This document shows, piece by piece, positions 16,436 through 24,756 of a stretch of 41,029 bases of DNA. The stretch's first letter is position 1. Every line of letters starts with the position of its first letter. The notes beneath the pieces were generated by a model, which worked only from the letters and a program-made list of their open reading frames with translations, did not search any database and was not told the DNA's origin. Position numbers and translations under genes: made by a program. This DNA comes from Candidatus Aminicenantota bacterium. Its GTDB lineage: Bacteria > Acidobacteriota > Aminicenantia > UBA2199. The stretch spans positions 1 to 41,029 of the forward strand of contig JADFDP010000014.1 of NCBI GenBank assembly GCA_018262835.1, read 5' to 3'.

Positions 16436-18031
16436 TCACCTCACTTCGGCCTGCAGCATGTCCGTAGCGCTGCGTCCGGTGAGCAAATCGCTTACATCGA
16501 CAAGGAAAAAATACTTTCCCGGCTTCAAAAAAGCAAAATCGACCGCCAGCGACATCCTGGCTTCTTTGGCGGCCAGCGAACGGCTCTGATCGTATAGAAT
16601 CCGGTTTTGCTCGTCGCGGATACCGATGGCCACACGCAATTGTCCACTTTTCTTGGCCTTGGCTTCCGCCATCTTGAACGATGATATCTCCAGCTGCAGC
16701 CGGCGTCCGGCCAGGGAAATCCGGTCCAGCTGCAGAGTGGGATCCTCGTCTTTCTTTTTTTTCAGGTAGGCGGCGATATGGTCGGAACGGACCTGGTCAT
16801 CGTAAAACAGCCGGCAGCGCGGATTGCTGAGCTCAATTCTCACCTTCCCCGTCCGCTCCCTGTTTTTTGGTTCATAGGTCAGCACATAGTACACATCTTC
16901 TTTCTCTTCGATGGCGTGCAAGGCCGAGCCGATATTGCCGGAAAAAACGACCTCCCCGCCCGAACTCTTGGTGATCTCGCGCAGCGTATTCTCCAAATCG
17001 CTGGCCACCTTTTTATATTCCAAATCCTCGGACGGCCCTTCGCGCGCCACGCCGCTGATAAAGCAATGGTAGGTCGTGCCCACGCGGATCAGCATCTTGC
17101 CGATCTGCTCGGCCGGAAATTCACCGGCTGCATTCAAGGCGCGGTCAATCGCTTCCAGCGAGCGGCTGATCACCTTGGCAAACTGCTCGGCTGAACCTCC
17201 GTTATCGGTCATTTCGTCTACAAGTCGATCGATTTGCTGGCGAATGGAGCCGCTGATTCTCATTTTCGGGAAAACCTCGATCTGATAAAAGCTCAGCACC
17301 CATTTTTCGGCCTTGACCTTTTGCAGGTGGCGGGCAAAATTGTAGAATTTATCCAGATCGGGAAGCAAATACTTTTTTTTGAACTCCTGCCAAATACTCA
17401 AATAGTTTTCCAGGAATTGGATGATCAGCGGAATAGTAAAGTTCTGCCTGCTGTTTTCCACCAAAACGCGCAGCTGGGTCTGGTCAATATCCTGCCGTAC
17501 TCGCAGGGAATACGCTTCCAGTTCCTGGCGTGCCTTGAGGGCTTCTTCTCGTAAAACCTGTTCCAGGATCTCCCGGCGCTTGACCTGCCAGACATCCTGA
17601 TTCAGGAGAAGCGTGCGCTCATTGACCAGGACCAGCAATTGATCCTGCTCACGCAAAACATGCTGAAAGAAGTAGTCCATCCCTTGGCGCAGCGGGTCGT
17701 TGAAATCATTGATGCGGAAACACAGGACAAAATAGCGAGGCGGGATCAGCGATGCATTCTGCTCGGCTGCCAGCCTGACCTGCTGGGCATTCATTTTTTT
17801 CCGGCGCTGGTAAAAACCATTGATGGCTTGCTCTTCATTATCCTCAAAAATCCGGAAATCGTCTTTCGTCAAATCGGCGAGCGGGATCCCATCCAGGAAA
17901 ACCCGCACGGGGACTTCGACGTTGACCACGGCGATCTGTTCCTTTTGCACCAGTTCCTGCGGACTCGCAGCGGCAATCCCGGCGTTCAGCAGGAAAATTG
18001 CCGCCAGGCAAATGAGAAATAATTTATGCAT
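16436..18031 (-). CDS. Secreted acidobacterial VWFA-related protein, copy B
   Basis: The 531-aa protein has a signal peptide (residues 1-23, HKLFLICLAAIFLLNAGIAA) and then the N-terminal signature of the acidobacterial VWFA-related family (TIGR03436 type): VVNVEVPVRVFLDGIPLADL and KDDFRIFEDNEEQAINGF. The region where a von Willebrand A MIDAS (DxSxS) should begin reads RYFVLCFRINDFN, so the metal site is not intact. A GGEVVFSGNIGSALHAIEEK segment and an EDVYYVLTYEP strand follow, and the C-terminal 120 residues look like a beta-sandwich. It is a close paralog of the protein encoded at 18060-19643, 28 bases upstream. Function is unknown; it is exported. Confidence 0.85.
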   Translation of the reverse strand: MHKLFLICLAAIFLLNAGIAAASPQELVQKEQIAVVNVEVPVRVFLDGIPLADLTKDDFRIFEDNEEQAINGFYQRRKKMNAQQVRLAAEQNASLIPPRYFVLCFRINDFNDPLRQGMDYFFQHVLREQDQLLVLVNERTLLLNQDVWQVKRREILEQVLREEALKARQELEAYSLRVRQDIDQTQLRVLVENSRQNFTIPLIIQFLENYLSIWQEFKKKYLLPDLDKFYNFARHLQKVKAEKWVLSFYQIEVFPKMRISGSIRQQIDRLVDEMTDNGGSAEQFAKVISRSLEAIDRALNAAGEFPAEQIGKMLIRVGTTYHCFISGVAREGPSEDLEYKKVASDLENTLREITKSSGGEVVFSGNIGSALHAIEEKEDVYYVLTYEPKNRERTGKVRIELSNPRCRLFYDDQVRSDHIAAYLKKKKDEDPTLQLDRISLAGRRLQLEISSFKMAEAKAKKSGQLRVAIGIRDEQNRILYDQSRSLAAKEARMSLAVDFAFLKPGKYFFLVDVSDLLTGRSATDMLQAEVR

Positions 18032-18059
18032 GGACTTCCGCTCGCCCCGGGGCCAGGCC

Positions 18060-19643
18060 TCACTTCACATCCGCCTGCAGGATATCCATGGCGGTCTTGC
18101 CGGTCAGCAAATCGTGCGCTTCGACGACGAACAGGTACCTGCCCGGCGCGAGAAAGGCAAAATCTATGGCCAGGTCCACCTGGGGCTCCTTGGCGCCGAA
18201 ATTGCGGTTCTGGTAATAAAGCTGCTGGTTCTGACCGTCGCGGATGCGGACCGCAACATTCAGCTGTCCGCCTTTTCCTTTTGCCATCTCGATCATTTTG
18301 AACTGAGATATTTTCATTTGCAAACGCCGTCCTTTCAAGCTCAAGCTCTCGAGCAGCAGCGAAGGATCCTCGGACTTTTTCTTCAGCAAATATTCGCCGA
18401 TGTAGTCGGCACGGATATTGTCATCGTAAAACAGCCGGCAGCCCGGATTGCCGGGCAGCTCTATTTTCACTTTTCCCTTGCGGTCCGGATAGGACGGCTC
18501 ATAGGTCAGCACATAATAAACATCCTCTTTTTCCTCGATCGAGTGCAAGGCCGAACCGATATTCCCGGAAAAAATCACTTCGCCGCCCGACCGTCTGGTT
18601 ATTTCGCGCAGCGAGTTCTCGATGTCGCTGGCGACTTTTTTGTACTCCAGGTCTTCGGATTGGCTTTCCCGCTGCGCGTTCATGATGAAGCAGTGATAGG
18701 TCGTATCTACCTTGACCAGCATCTTGCTGACTTCCTCGATCGGGAAGCTGTCGGCTACATTCAATTCGCGGTCAATGCGTTCCAGGAGCTGGGATATGAT
18801 CTGGCCGTGCAAGGCGTCCTCGCTGCGGGCAACCATCAGCTGGCCGACCAAATCCTCAATCTGCTGGTGGATCGGTCCGCTGATTTTCATGTTGGGAAAC
18901 ATCTCGATCTGGTAGAAAGTGAGCACCCACTTTTCTTCGCTGATCCTTTCCAGGTGCCGGGCGAAGTTATAGAATTTGTCCAAATCGGGTATCAGGTATT
19001 TGGTTTTGAATTCATCCCAGGTTCGCAGATAGCGTTCAAGAAAATCGATGATGCGCGGGGCGTAGAAGCTGCTGTCCCTTTCCAGCAGCATGCGCAGCTT
19101 GGTCTGATCCAGATCCTTCTGCACCGTAAAAAAGAATTGTTCCAGCTTTTGCCGGGCCTTGAGCGCCTCTTCTTTCAGGAGCTGGCCCAATATTTCCCGG
19201 CGCTTGACCTGCCAGATATCCTGGTTGAGCAACAGGGTGCGGTCATTGACCAGGACCAGCAATTTGTCGTCTTCCCCCAGCAACTGATCGAAAATATAGC
19301 GTACGCCTTTTTCCATCTGCTCATTGTAGTCGAAGATGCGGAACACCAGGACAAAATACCGGGATGGCGGTGCCGTGCTTCCGGCCTGCAGTTGGATATG
19401 GCGCACGTTCATTTTTTTTTTGCGGACATAGAACCCATTGATGGTCTGCGGCTCCTTGCCCTCGCTCAGGCGAAAATCATCTTTGCCCAGACCGCTGACC
19501 GGGATGCCGTCGCGGAAAACCCGCACCGGCACTTCGATGTTGACCACTTCGACTTTTTCTTTCAACTCGTCCCGCGGTTCGCTTGCCAGCGGGAGATTGC
19601 CAAGCAAAAAAAAGACCGGGACCAGAAAAATTATTTTTTTCAT
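18060..19643 (-). CDS. Secreted acidobacterial VWFA-related protein, copy A
   Basis: The 527-aa paralog of copy B aligns over its full length: signal peptide (KKIIFLVPVFFLLGNLPLA), VVNIEVPVRVFRDGIPVSGL, KDDFRLSEGKEPQTINGFY, then LVNDRTLLLNQDIWQVKRRE, SGNIGSALHSIEEKEDVYYV and a matching C-terminus ending in TGKTAMDILQADVK. Here too the MIDAS position (RYFVLVFRIFDYN) lacks DxSxS. The tandem pair arose by duplication. The ATG at 19643 has no Shine-Dalgarno sequence and lies seven bases beyond a -10 box, so the transcript may be leaderless. It is divergent from the BNR-repeat gene at 19727. Confidence 0.85.
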   Translation of the reverse strand: MKKIIFLVPVFFLLGNLPLASEPRDELKEKVEVVNIEVPVRVFRDGIPVSGLGKDDFRLSEGKEPQTINGFYVRKKKMNVRHIQLQAGSTAPPSRYFVLVFRIFDYNEQMEKGVRYIFDQLLGEDDKLLVLVNDRTLLLNQDIWQVKRREILGQLLKEEALKARQKLEQFFFTVQKDLDQTKLRMLLERDSSFYAPRIIDFLERYLRTWDEFKTKYLIPDLDKFYNFARHLERISEEKWVLTFYQIEMFPNMKISGPIHQQIEDLVGQLMVARSEDALHGQIISQLLERIDRELNVADSFPIEEVSKMLVKVDTTYHCFIMNAQRESQSEDLEYKKVASDIENSLREITRRSGGEVIFSGNIGSALHSIEEKEDVYYVLTYEPSYPDRKGKVKIELPGNPGCRLFYDDNIRADYIGEYLLKKKSEDPSLLLESLSLKGRRLQMKISQFKMIEMAKGKGGQLNVAVRIRDGQNQQLYYQNRNFGAKEPQVDLAIDFAFLAPGRYLFVVEAHDLLTGKTAMDILQADVK

Positions 19644-19650
19644 TGCTGAT

Positions 19651-19656
19651 ATTTTA
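19651..19656 (-). promoter_or_regulatory. Extended -10 box right before the copy A start
   Basis: TGCTAAAAT on the minus strand places the -10 hexamer seven bases upstream of the ATG at 19643, so transcription would start at or within a base or two of that ATG. A weak TTGGCA lies 19 bases upstream of the hexamer. Confidence 0.4.
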
Positions 19657-19686
19657 GCACAGGCCGCATTTTTTTTGCCAATCGAC

Positions 19687-19692
19687 TATAAT
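19687..19692 (+). promoter_or_regulatory. -10 box for the BNR-repeat gene
   Basis: A perfect TATAAT lies 34 bases before the ATG at 19727. No good -35 is present at 16-18 bases. The 83-base region between the two divergent starts therefore holds both -10 elements. Confidence 0.45.
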
Positions 19693-19726
19693 ATGCCTTT
19701 CCGCCGCAACCGTTCGCAGGTGCATC

Positions 19727-22294
19727 ATGACAGTAAAGAAAAAGTTGCTTTTCGTTCTGCCGGGCTTGCTGTTCCTGGGATTTTCCGGGATCGACGCGGA
19801 AAAGAACGGCCCGTACGGGTTTTCCCGGGCCCTTTCCCTGCGCCGCGACTCTCCTTTTCGTGACCTGCGCTGGCAAAACATCGGTCCCGCTTTTTGCGGC
19901 GGCCGCGTGGTGGATATCGAAGCTTACGATCTCCGGCCCGGGAAATTCCTGGCAGCCGCCGCCACCGGCGGGGTGTGGCTGACCGAAGACCGGGGCCGGA
20001 CCTGGCGGTCCCTTTTCAACCGGGAAGCCACCTCATCGATCGGCGATATCGCCGTAAGCCAGCGTGATGAAAACCTGGTTTGGCTGGGCAGCGGCGAGAG
20101 CAATGCCCAAACCTACTCGTTTCCCGGCTGCGGCGTGTTTAAAAGCACGGACGGGGGCACAAGCTGGCAGCACATGGGGCTGGCCGCGACCCGGCACATC
20201 GCCCGCATCGTGATCGATCCGCAGGAAACCGACACGGTTTATGCGGCAGCCGCCGGCAATCTCTATGCCGCCAGTGCCGAGCGCGGGGTTTTCAAGACCA
20301 TGGACGGCGGCAAAACCTGGAAAAAGGCACTTTTCATCAGTGAAAAAACCGGAGTCATCGACCTGGCCATGGATCCGCGCCACAGGAATATCCTGTACGC
20401 CGCCGCCTGGCAGAGGGAAAGAAAGCCCTGGAATTTCAGCGGCAGCGGGCCGGAAAGCGGCATATACAAAACTGTCGACGGCGGCAGGACCTGGGCAAGA
20501 TTGAGATCCGGCTTTCCCGATAGCCGCCATATCGGCCGCATCGGACTGGCCGTCAGCCCCGCCAACCCGGCCGTGGTCTATGCCCTGCTCGACATCCAGG
20601 AAGCCAAAACCACGGGCCGCTCGCCGGCCGGGGGAAAAAGAAGCGGCTTGACCTTGGCCGGACTGGAAGAAATGGATATGGAAGCCTTTCTCAGCCTTGC
20701 CGACGAACGCCTGGCCCTTTTCCTGGAAGAAAACCTGGCCCCGAAGGTCTTCAGCCCGGCTGCTTTGAAAAGCTTCGTCCGTTCCGGGCGCATCACCCCG
20801 CAGCGCATTGTCCAGATGCTCTTCGACGCCAACGATCGCCGTTTGAATCCGAACACGGTAGGGGCCGAGGTTTACCGCAGCCATGACGCCGGGCAAAGCT
20901 GGCAAAAAGTCAACCAGGACTATATCGAGGACATGTATTACACCTACGGTTTTTATTTCGGCCAGATCCGCGCGGCCCCCGACGATGAAAACCGCATTTA
21001 TATCCTGGGCGTATCCGCACAGGTTTCCGCGGACGGCGGCCGGACCTATAAAAAGATCGGGGCCGAGCAGCACCCTTACGCCGATGCCCTGGTCCACCGC
21101 GACCACCACGCAATGTGGATTGATCCGAAAAATCCGCGCCGCCTTATCTTGGGCAACGACGGCGGCATCAACCTTTCCGACGATGGCGGACAAAACTGGA
21201 GCAAGATCACCAATCTTTCCATCAGCCAATGCTATACGGTCACGGCGGACGATGAACGCCCGGCGCATATTTTCATCGGCACCCAGGATAACGGCGTGCT
21301 GGTCTCCCGGCCCGCCCTGGATGCCACGGGGGGGGCGCCACCCGGGCGTATGCTACTCGAAGGCGAAGGCGCCAATGCGGCGCCGCTCGCAACGTACGGC
21401 GTCGGCAACCCACAGCCATGGCGCATGCTGCTCGGCGGCGACGGCGCTTTCGTCGCACCGCGACCCGGCCTGCCGCCGATGCTTTTTGCCGCCGCCCAGT
21501 TTGGGACACTGGTCCGCATCGAGGCCGGAAAAAACAAACCGTCGGCCATCAAGCCTGAATCGCCCCAAAGCCTGGAGCCTTACCGCTTCAATTGGCTTTC
21601 GCCCCTGCTGGTTTCCCGGCGGCCGGCGGGGGAAATTTATTTCGGCGCCAACAAGGTGTTGCGCACTTCCGACAACGGCGATTCCTGGACCGAGATCTCT
21701 CCCGACCTCAGTGAACGGCAAAACATCACCGGCAACACGCCATTCGCCGCCATAACCGCACTGGCCGAATCCGGGCTCAAGCCGGGCATGCTGTACGCCG
21801 GGACCGACGACGGCAACGTATGGCTGCGGGCCGCAAGCGGGTCGCCCTGGCAAAAAATAAGCCAGCCGCTGCCGAAAAAATGGGTCAGCCGCATTGTGGC
21901 CTCCGGCCACCATGCCGAAAAAGTCTATGTGGCCATGAACGGCAGCCGGGACGACGATCCGCGGGCTTACCTCTTCGTATCGGAAAATTCTGGCCTGGAT
22001 TGGGAGTCGCTGGCGGACCCTCTCCCGGCCGAACCCCTGAACGTGCTGGCTGAAGATCCGGATAAAGAAAGCATCCTTTACCTGGGCAGCGACCGCGGCC
22101 CTTTCATCAGCCTGGACGCCGGCGCTTCTTGGCATTCCCTGCAGGGTGATCTGCCCACGGTCCCGATTTTCGATCTGTTCATTCACCGCCGCGACGGGAT
22201 CATGATCCTGGCCACTTATGGCCGCGGCGTCTATGTTCTCCCCTTGTCCGAGATCAGGAAACGACTGCCCGCCGCCGGGAATTCAATAAAATAA
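19727..22294 (+). CDS. Secreted sortilin/VPS10-type BNR-repeat protein
   Basis: The 855-aa exported protein has a signal peptide (about 1-24) and beta-propeller repeats marked by ten or so Asp-box motifs (SxDxGxTW): TEDRGRTW, STDGGTSW, TMDGGKTW, TVDGGRTW, SHDAGQSW, SADGGRTY, SDDGGQNW, TSDNGDSW, SENSGLDW and SLDAGASW. This is the layout of the large VPS10/sortilin-like 'glycosyl hydrolase' family of Acidobacteria and Bacteroidetes. Known functions are few; binding of peptides or glycans outside the cell is the usual assumption. No sialidase catalytic set (FRIP, paired Tyr/Glu) is visible, so enzyme activity is doubtful. The ATG at 19727 has a weak AGGTG upstream. It converges on the DDAH gene, 20 bases away. 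Confidence 0.87.
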   Translation: MTVKKKLLFVLPGLLFLGFSGIDAEKNGPYGFSRALSLRRDSPFRDLRWQNIGPAFCGGRVVDIEAYDLRPGKFLAAAATGGVWLTEDRGRTWRSLFNREATSSIGDIAVSQRDENLVWLGSGESNAQTYSFPGCGVFKSTDGGTSWQHMGLAATRHIARIVIDPQETDTVYAAAAGNLYAASAERGVFKTMDGGKTWKKALFISEKTGVIDLAMDPRHRNILYAAAWQRERKPWNFSGSGPESGIYKTVDGGRTWARLRSGFPDSRHIGRIGLAVSPANPAVVYALLDIQEAKTTGRSPAGGKRSGLTLAGLEEMDMEAFLSLADERLALFLEENLAPKVFSPAALKSFVRSGRITPQRIVQMLFDANDRRLNPNTVGAEVYRSHDAGQSWQKVNQDYIEDMYYTYGFYFGQIRAAPDDENRIYILGVSAQVSADGGRTYKKIGAEQHPYADALVHRDHHAMWIDPKNPRRLILGNDGGINLSDDGGQNWSKITNLSISQCYTVTADDERPAHIFIGTQDNGVLVSRPALDATGGAPPGRMLLEGEGANAAPLATYGVGNPQPWRMLLGGDGAFVAPRPGLPPMLFAAAQFGTLVRIEAGKNKPSAIKPESPQSLEPYRFNWLSPLLVSRRPAGEIYFGANKVLRTSDNGDSWTEISPDLSERQNITGNTPFAAITALAESGLKPGMLYAGTDDGNVWLRAASGSPWQKISQPLPKKWVSRIVASGHHAEKVYVAMNGSRDDDPRAYLFVSENSGLDWESLADPLPAEPLNVLAEDPDKESILYLGSDRGPFISLDAGASWHSLQGDLPTVPIFDLFIHRRDGIMILATYGRGVYVLPLSEIRKRLPAAGNSIK

Positions 22295-22314
22295 TATCCA
22301 TCCAGTACGAGAAA

Positions 22315-23082
22315 TTAAAAACGCAGGGACAGGCAGCTCACGCCGCCGTCCAGTTTGCGGAATTCGGATACATCCACGGGCACGGCTTCATATCCCAGCT
22401 TTGCGATAGCTTGCCTGGCCTTGGGGAAGCCGGCGGGAACCAAAACGCGGCCGTTGATCCAGACGGAATTGGCGGCATAGGCCTCGGCCGCGGGCACCGG
22501 GACGATCTCGAAACCGGCCAACAGCGGGTGATCCATGAATTCGCCGCAAGCCAGCAGGCGGTTGCTCTCAAGGTAGGCCACGCCCGTCTTCAGGTGCAGG
22601 ACATGGCGCAGGGGAACGGCGGTCGCTTTATAGCCGTGCTTTTGCAAAATCATGGCCAGCTGTCGGGCCCCTGCCGGGTTGGTGCGCGCCGAAATGCCGA
22701 TAAAGAAATGGTCTCCGGCTTTGAATACGTCCCCGCCCTCCAAAGTTCCCGGAGCGGTGATGGCCTCCAGCCGGGGATAGCGAGACAGCAGGGCTGCGGC
22801 CACCGAGCGTTCCTCACCCAGACGGCTGGGCGCGCCGGGACGGGTGATGACGGCGGCTTTTTCACTCAGCACGGCGGTATCCTCGATGAACACCGAGTCC
22901 GGGTATTCTTCATCGGCCGGCAGCACGGTGACATCCAGGCCGCAACGCTGCAGGACGCCAACGTAGGCGGCGTGCTGGGCCAACGCCTTATTATAATCGG
23001 GCTTGCCCAGAACCGCCGAGGAAAGACCGTGCACCAAGTTGCGGCAAGGCGTGCGCACCAACGCGTACTTGAACATGGCCAT
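22315..23082 (-). CDS. ddaH: Dimethylarginine dimethylaminohydrolase
   Basis: The 255-aa amidinotransferase-fold enzyme hydrolyses methylated arginine to citrulline and methylamines. The catalytic residues are in place: Glu115 in TLEGGDVF, His163 in VLHLKTGVAYL and Cys250 in DGGVSCLSLRF near the C-terminus. Substrate-binding FIEDTAV (65-71) is also present. Length and positions almost match Pseudomonas DDAH. Arginine deiminases are longer, which makes them less likely. I chose the ATG at 23082 with AGGAG upstream; ATG 23076 is a close alternative. It is transcribed away from the homocysteine operon, and the two share a 300-base regulatory region. Confidence 0.92.
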   Translation of the reverse strand: MAMFKYALVRTPCRNLVHGLSSAVLGKPDYNKALAQHAAYVGVLQRCGLDVTVLPADEEYPDSVFIEDTAVLSEKAAVITRPGAPSRLGEERSVAAALLSRYPRLEAITAPGTLEGGDVFKAGDHFFIGISARTNPAGARQLAMILQKHGYKATAVPLRHVLHLKTGVAYLESNRLLACGEFMDHPLLAGFEIVPVPAAEAYAANSVWINGRVLVPAGFPKARQAIAKLGYEAVPVDVSEFRKLDGGVSCLSLRF

Positions 23083-23150
23083 AAATGACTCCTGACAAAA
23101 TGCGAGCGAAATTTTCAGCGCCGATTTCATGTAACACGCTTTCCCGATAA

Positions 23151-23179
23151 ATTCAACGGGTGCAGGCATATTCCGTCAA
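23151..23179 (-). promoter_or_regulatory. Candidate promoter for the DDAH gene
   Basis: On the minus strand TTGACG (23174-23179) and TTGAAT (23151-23156) are spaced by 17 bases. The -35 is good and the -10 moderate. Its -35 lies inside the left arm of an inverted repeat whose right arm covers the -35 of the divergent operon. Confidence 0.45.
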
Positions 23180-23213
23180 CCCAAGCGATTTTTTTGAACT
23201 GACTCGGGTTGAC
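23175..23213. promoter_or_regulatory. Inverted repeat over both divergent -35 elements
   Basis: GTCAACCC (23175-23182) and GGGTTGAC (23206-23213) are perfect inverted copies, with centres 31 bases apart, about three helical turns. Each arm contains the TTGAC core of one -35 element. The arrangement could be a shared operator, or simply two similar promoters back to back. Confidence 0.4.
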
Positions 23214-23237
23214 AGGCAGGAGGGATTGTTGTAGAAT
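23209..23237 (+). promoter_or_regulatory. Strong promoter of the homocysteine operon
   Basis: TTGACA (23209-23214) and TAGAAT (23232-23237) are separated by exactly 17 bases. Transcription should start near 23244, giving a leader of about 139 bases before the ATG at 23383. Confidence 0.7.
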
Positions 23238-23252
23238 TCCCCGCAGATAGCC

Positions 23253-23321
23253 ATGTGCAAAAATAACTTTTTCACGCACATCATGATCATGCCCGGCCCG
23301 GACTCAGCGCTTTTGGTCTAA
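23253..23321 (+). CDS. Possible 22-codon leader ORF
   Basis: An ATG at 23253 opens a frame that ends with TAA at 23319-23321. The peptide begins MCKNNFFTHIMIMPG and is rich in residues of the aspartate family (Lys, Asn, Thr, Ile, Met). Its stop lies inside the hairpin at 23297-23336, so a ribosome reading to the end would open that structure. There is no good Shine-Dalgarno sequence, so translation is not assured. The arrangement resembles an attenuation leader, but this is a hypothesis only. Confidence 0.3.
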   Translation: MCKNNFFTHIMIMPGPDSALLV

Positions 23322-23336
23322 AAGCGCGAGTTCGGG
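23297..23336 (+). promoter_or_regulatory. Long stem-loop in the operon leader
   Basis: The RNA can form a 17-bp stem: eight pairs GCGCUUUU/AAAAGCGC around loop GGUCU, then a bulged A at 23306, then nine more pairs (one G-U) down to 23297/23336. No U-run follows, so it is not an intrinsic terminator. I do not recognise a SAM, SAH or other known riboswitch core. The Shine-Dalgarno sequence (CGGAGG, about 23370) lies outside it. Confidence 0.6.
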
Positions 23337-23382
23337 AAACCTCAACCCCTAAAATCCCCAAATTAAAAAACGGAGGCATATC

Positions 23383-24756
23383 ATGTCCAAGACTATCAAG
23401 GAAATCAATCGCAAAATCCTGGATGGAACCGTGCGCGTGGTCACGGCCGCCGAGATGCCGGCGATCGTGGAGGAACTGGGCGCCGAGCGGGCGGCAGCGG
23501 AGATCGACGTGGTCACCACCGGAACCTTCGGAGCCATGTGCTCATCGGGGGTGTGGCTGAATTTCGGCCACAGCGAGCCGCCGATGAAAATGACCCGCGT
23601 CTGGCTCAACGACGTCGAGGCCTATGCCGGCGTGGCCGCAGTGGATGCCTACCTGGGCGTCACTCAAGCCTCAGAGACCCTGGGCATGGAGTACGCGGGC
23701 GCCCACGTCATCGAGGACCTGCTTCTGGGCAGGCCGGTGGTGCTGCGCGCCGTATCCCGTGGCAGCGAATGCTACCCAAGAAAAGCGATCCTTACCGAGA
23801 TCACCCTGGCCGGCCTGAACCAGGCGATCATGAGCAATCCACGCAACGCCTATCAGCGCTACAACGCCGCCGCCAATTCCGGAGATGGCGTTCTGCAAAC
23901 GTACATGGGCAAGCTGCTGCCCGGCTGCGGCAACGTCACTTTTTCCGGCGCCGGCGAGATGTCGCCCCTGATGAATGACCCCGACCTTGAAACCATCGGT
24001 ATCGGCACGCGCATCTTCCTGGGCGGCGGCATCGGCACCATCACCGGCTCCGGCACCCAGCACAACCCGGGCGCCCAGTTCGCCACCCTGATGGTGCAGG
24101 GCGACCTGAAACAAATGTCGGCTGAATTCCTCCGCGCCGCCCTGTTTCACGGCTACGGCAGTTCCCTGTATGTCGGCATCGGCATCCCCATTCCGGTCCT
24201 CCATGCCGGCATCGCGCAAAAGACCGCCATCCGCGACCGGGATATCGAAACCGACATCATCGACTACGCCGTCCCTTCACGCCAACGGCCGGTCGTAGGC
24301 CGCTGCAACTATGAGCAGCTGAAATCGGGTTCAGTACTGCTCCAAAGGCGGCGCGTGCCTGCCTCGCCCCTGGCCAGCTTTCGCATGGCCGGCCGCATCG
24401 CCGCCGCGCTGAAGCGCTGGATCCAGCGCGGCGAATTCTTTCTTAGCGTGCCGGCGGCCGCATTGCCCTCCCGCGGATCGTCCGCGCCACTGGCAATAAA
24501 GCCGCCGCAGCAGCGGCTGAAGCTCTTTTACCGGCGACCGGCGGAGATCCTCCCCCGTCCCGCCGGCCTGCGGATAACCTGGGACGCAGAACGCTGCTTT
24601 TCATGCGGCCAGTGCCTGGGCATTTGCCGCGCGGGCGTCTTCGCCAAAGACGGCGAGTGGCGGGTAACGGCGGATACGGGACGCTGCCGGGGCTGCGGCC
24701 TCTGCGTTCAACTCTGCCCGGCAGGGGCCATTGCCGGAGAAAAAAATGGACGCTGA
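23383..24756 (+). CDS. Homocysteine biosynthesis protein: DUF39 (COG1900) fused to a 2[4Fe-4S] ferredoxin
   Basis: The 457-aa protein has an N-terminal DUF39 domain (about 1-360) with VVTTGTFGAMCSSGVWLNFGH, VTQASET, AVSRGSECYPRK, GGGIGTITGSGTQHNPG and the closing helix FRMAGRIAAALKRWIQRGEF. Cys53 and Cys130 sit where, from memory, the functional cysteine pair lies in the Methanosarcina protein MA1821. A ferredoxin domain is fused at 400-450: CFSCGQCLGIC (405-415) and CRGCGLCVQLCP (435-446), two CxxCxxCxxxC sets. In known systems DUF39 and a separate ferredoxin make homocysteine from aspartate semialdehyde and sulfide; here they are one chain. The ATG at 23383 follows GGAGG. It overlaps the next gene by 11 bases. 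Confidence 0.9.
   Translation: MSKTIKEINRKILDGTVRVVTAAEMPAIVEELGAERAAAEIDVVTTGTFGAMCSSGVWLNFGHSEPPMKMTRVWLNDVEAYAGVAAVDAYLGVTQASETLGMEYAGAHVIEDLLLGRPVVLRAVSRGSECYPRKAILTEITLAGLNQAIMSNPRNAYQRYNAAANSGDGVLQTYMGKLLPGCGNVTFSGAGEMSPLMNDPDLETIGIGTRIFLGGGIGTITGSGTQHNPGAQFATLMVQGDLKQMSAEFLRAALFHGYGSSLYVGIGIPIPVLHAGIAQKTAIRDRDIETDIIDYAVPSRQRPVVGRCNYEQLKSGSVLLQRRRVPASPLASFRMAGRIAAALKRWIQRGEFFLSVPAAALPSRGSSAPLAIKPPQQRLKLFYRRPAEILPRPAGLRITWDAERCFSCGQCLGICRAGVFAKDGEWRVTADTGRCRGCGLCVQLCPAGAIAGEKNGR

Noticed and set aside
17820-19649. Open frame of 609 codons antisense to the VWFA-like pair
   Set aside because: Both genes on the minus strand have signal peptides and align as paralogs; the antisense frame has no such support.
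23244-23382. SAM, SAH or other known riboswitch in the homocysteine operon leader
   Set aside because: The only strong structure is one long hairpin; I do not see the conserved cores of S-box, SAM-II or SAH elements.
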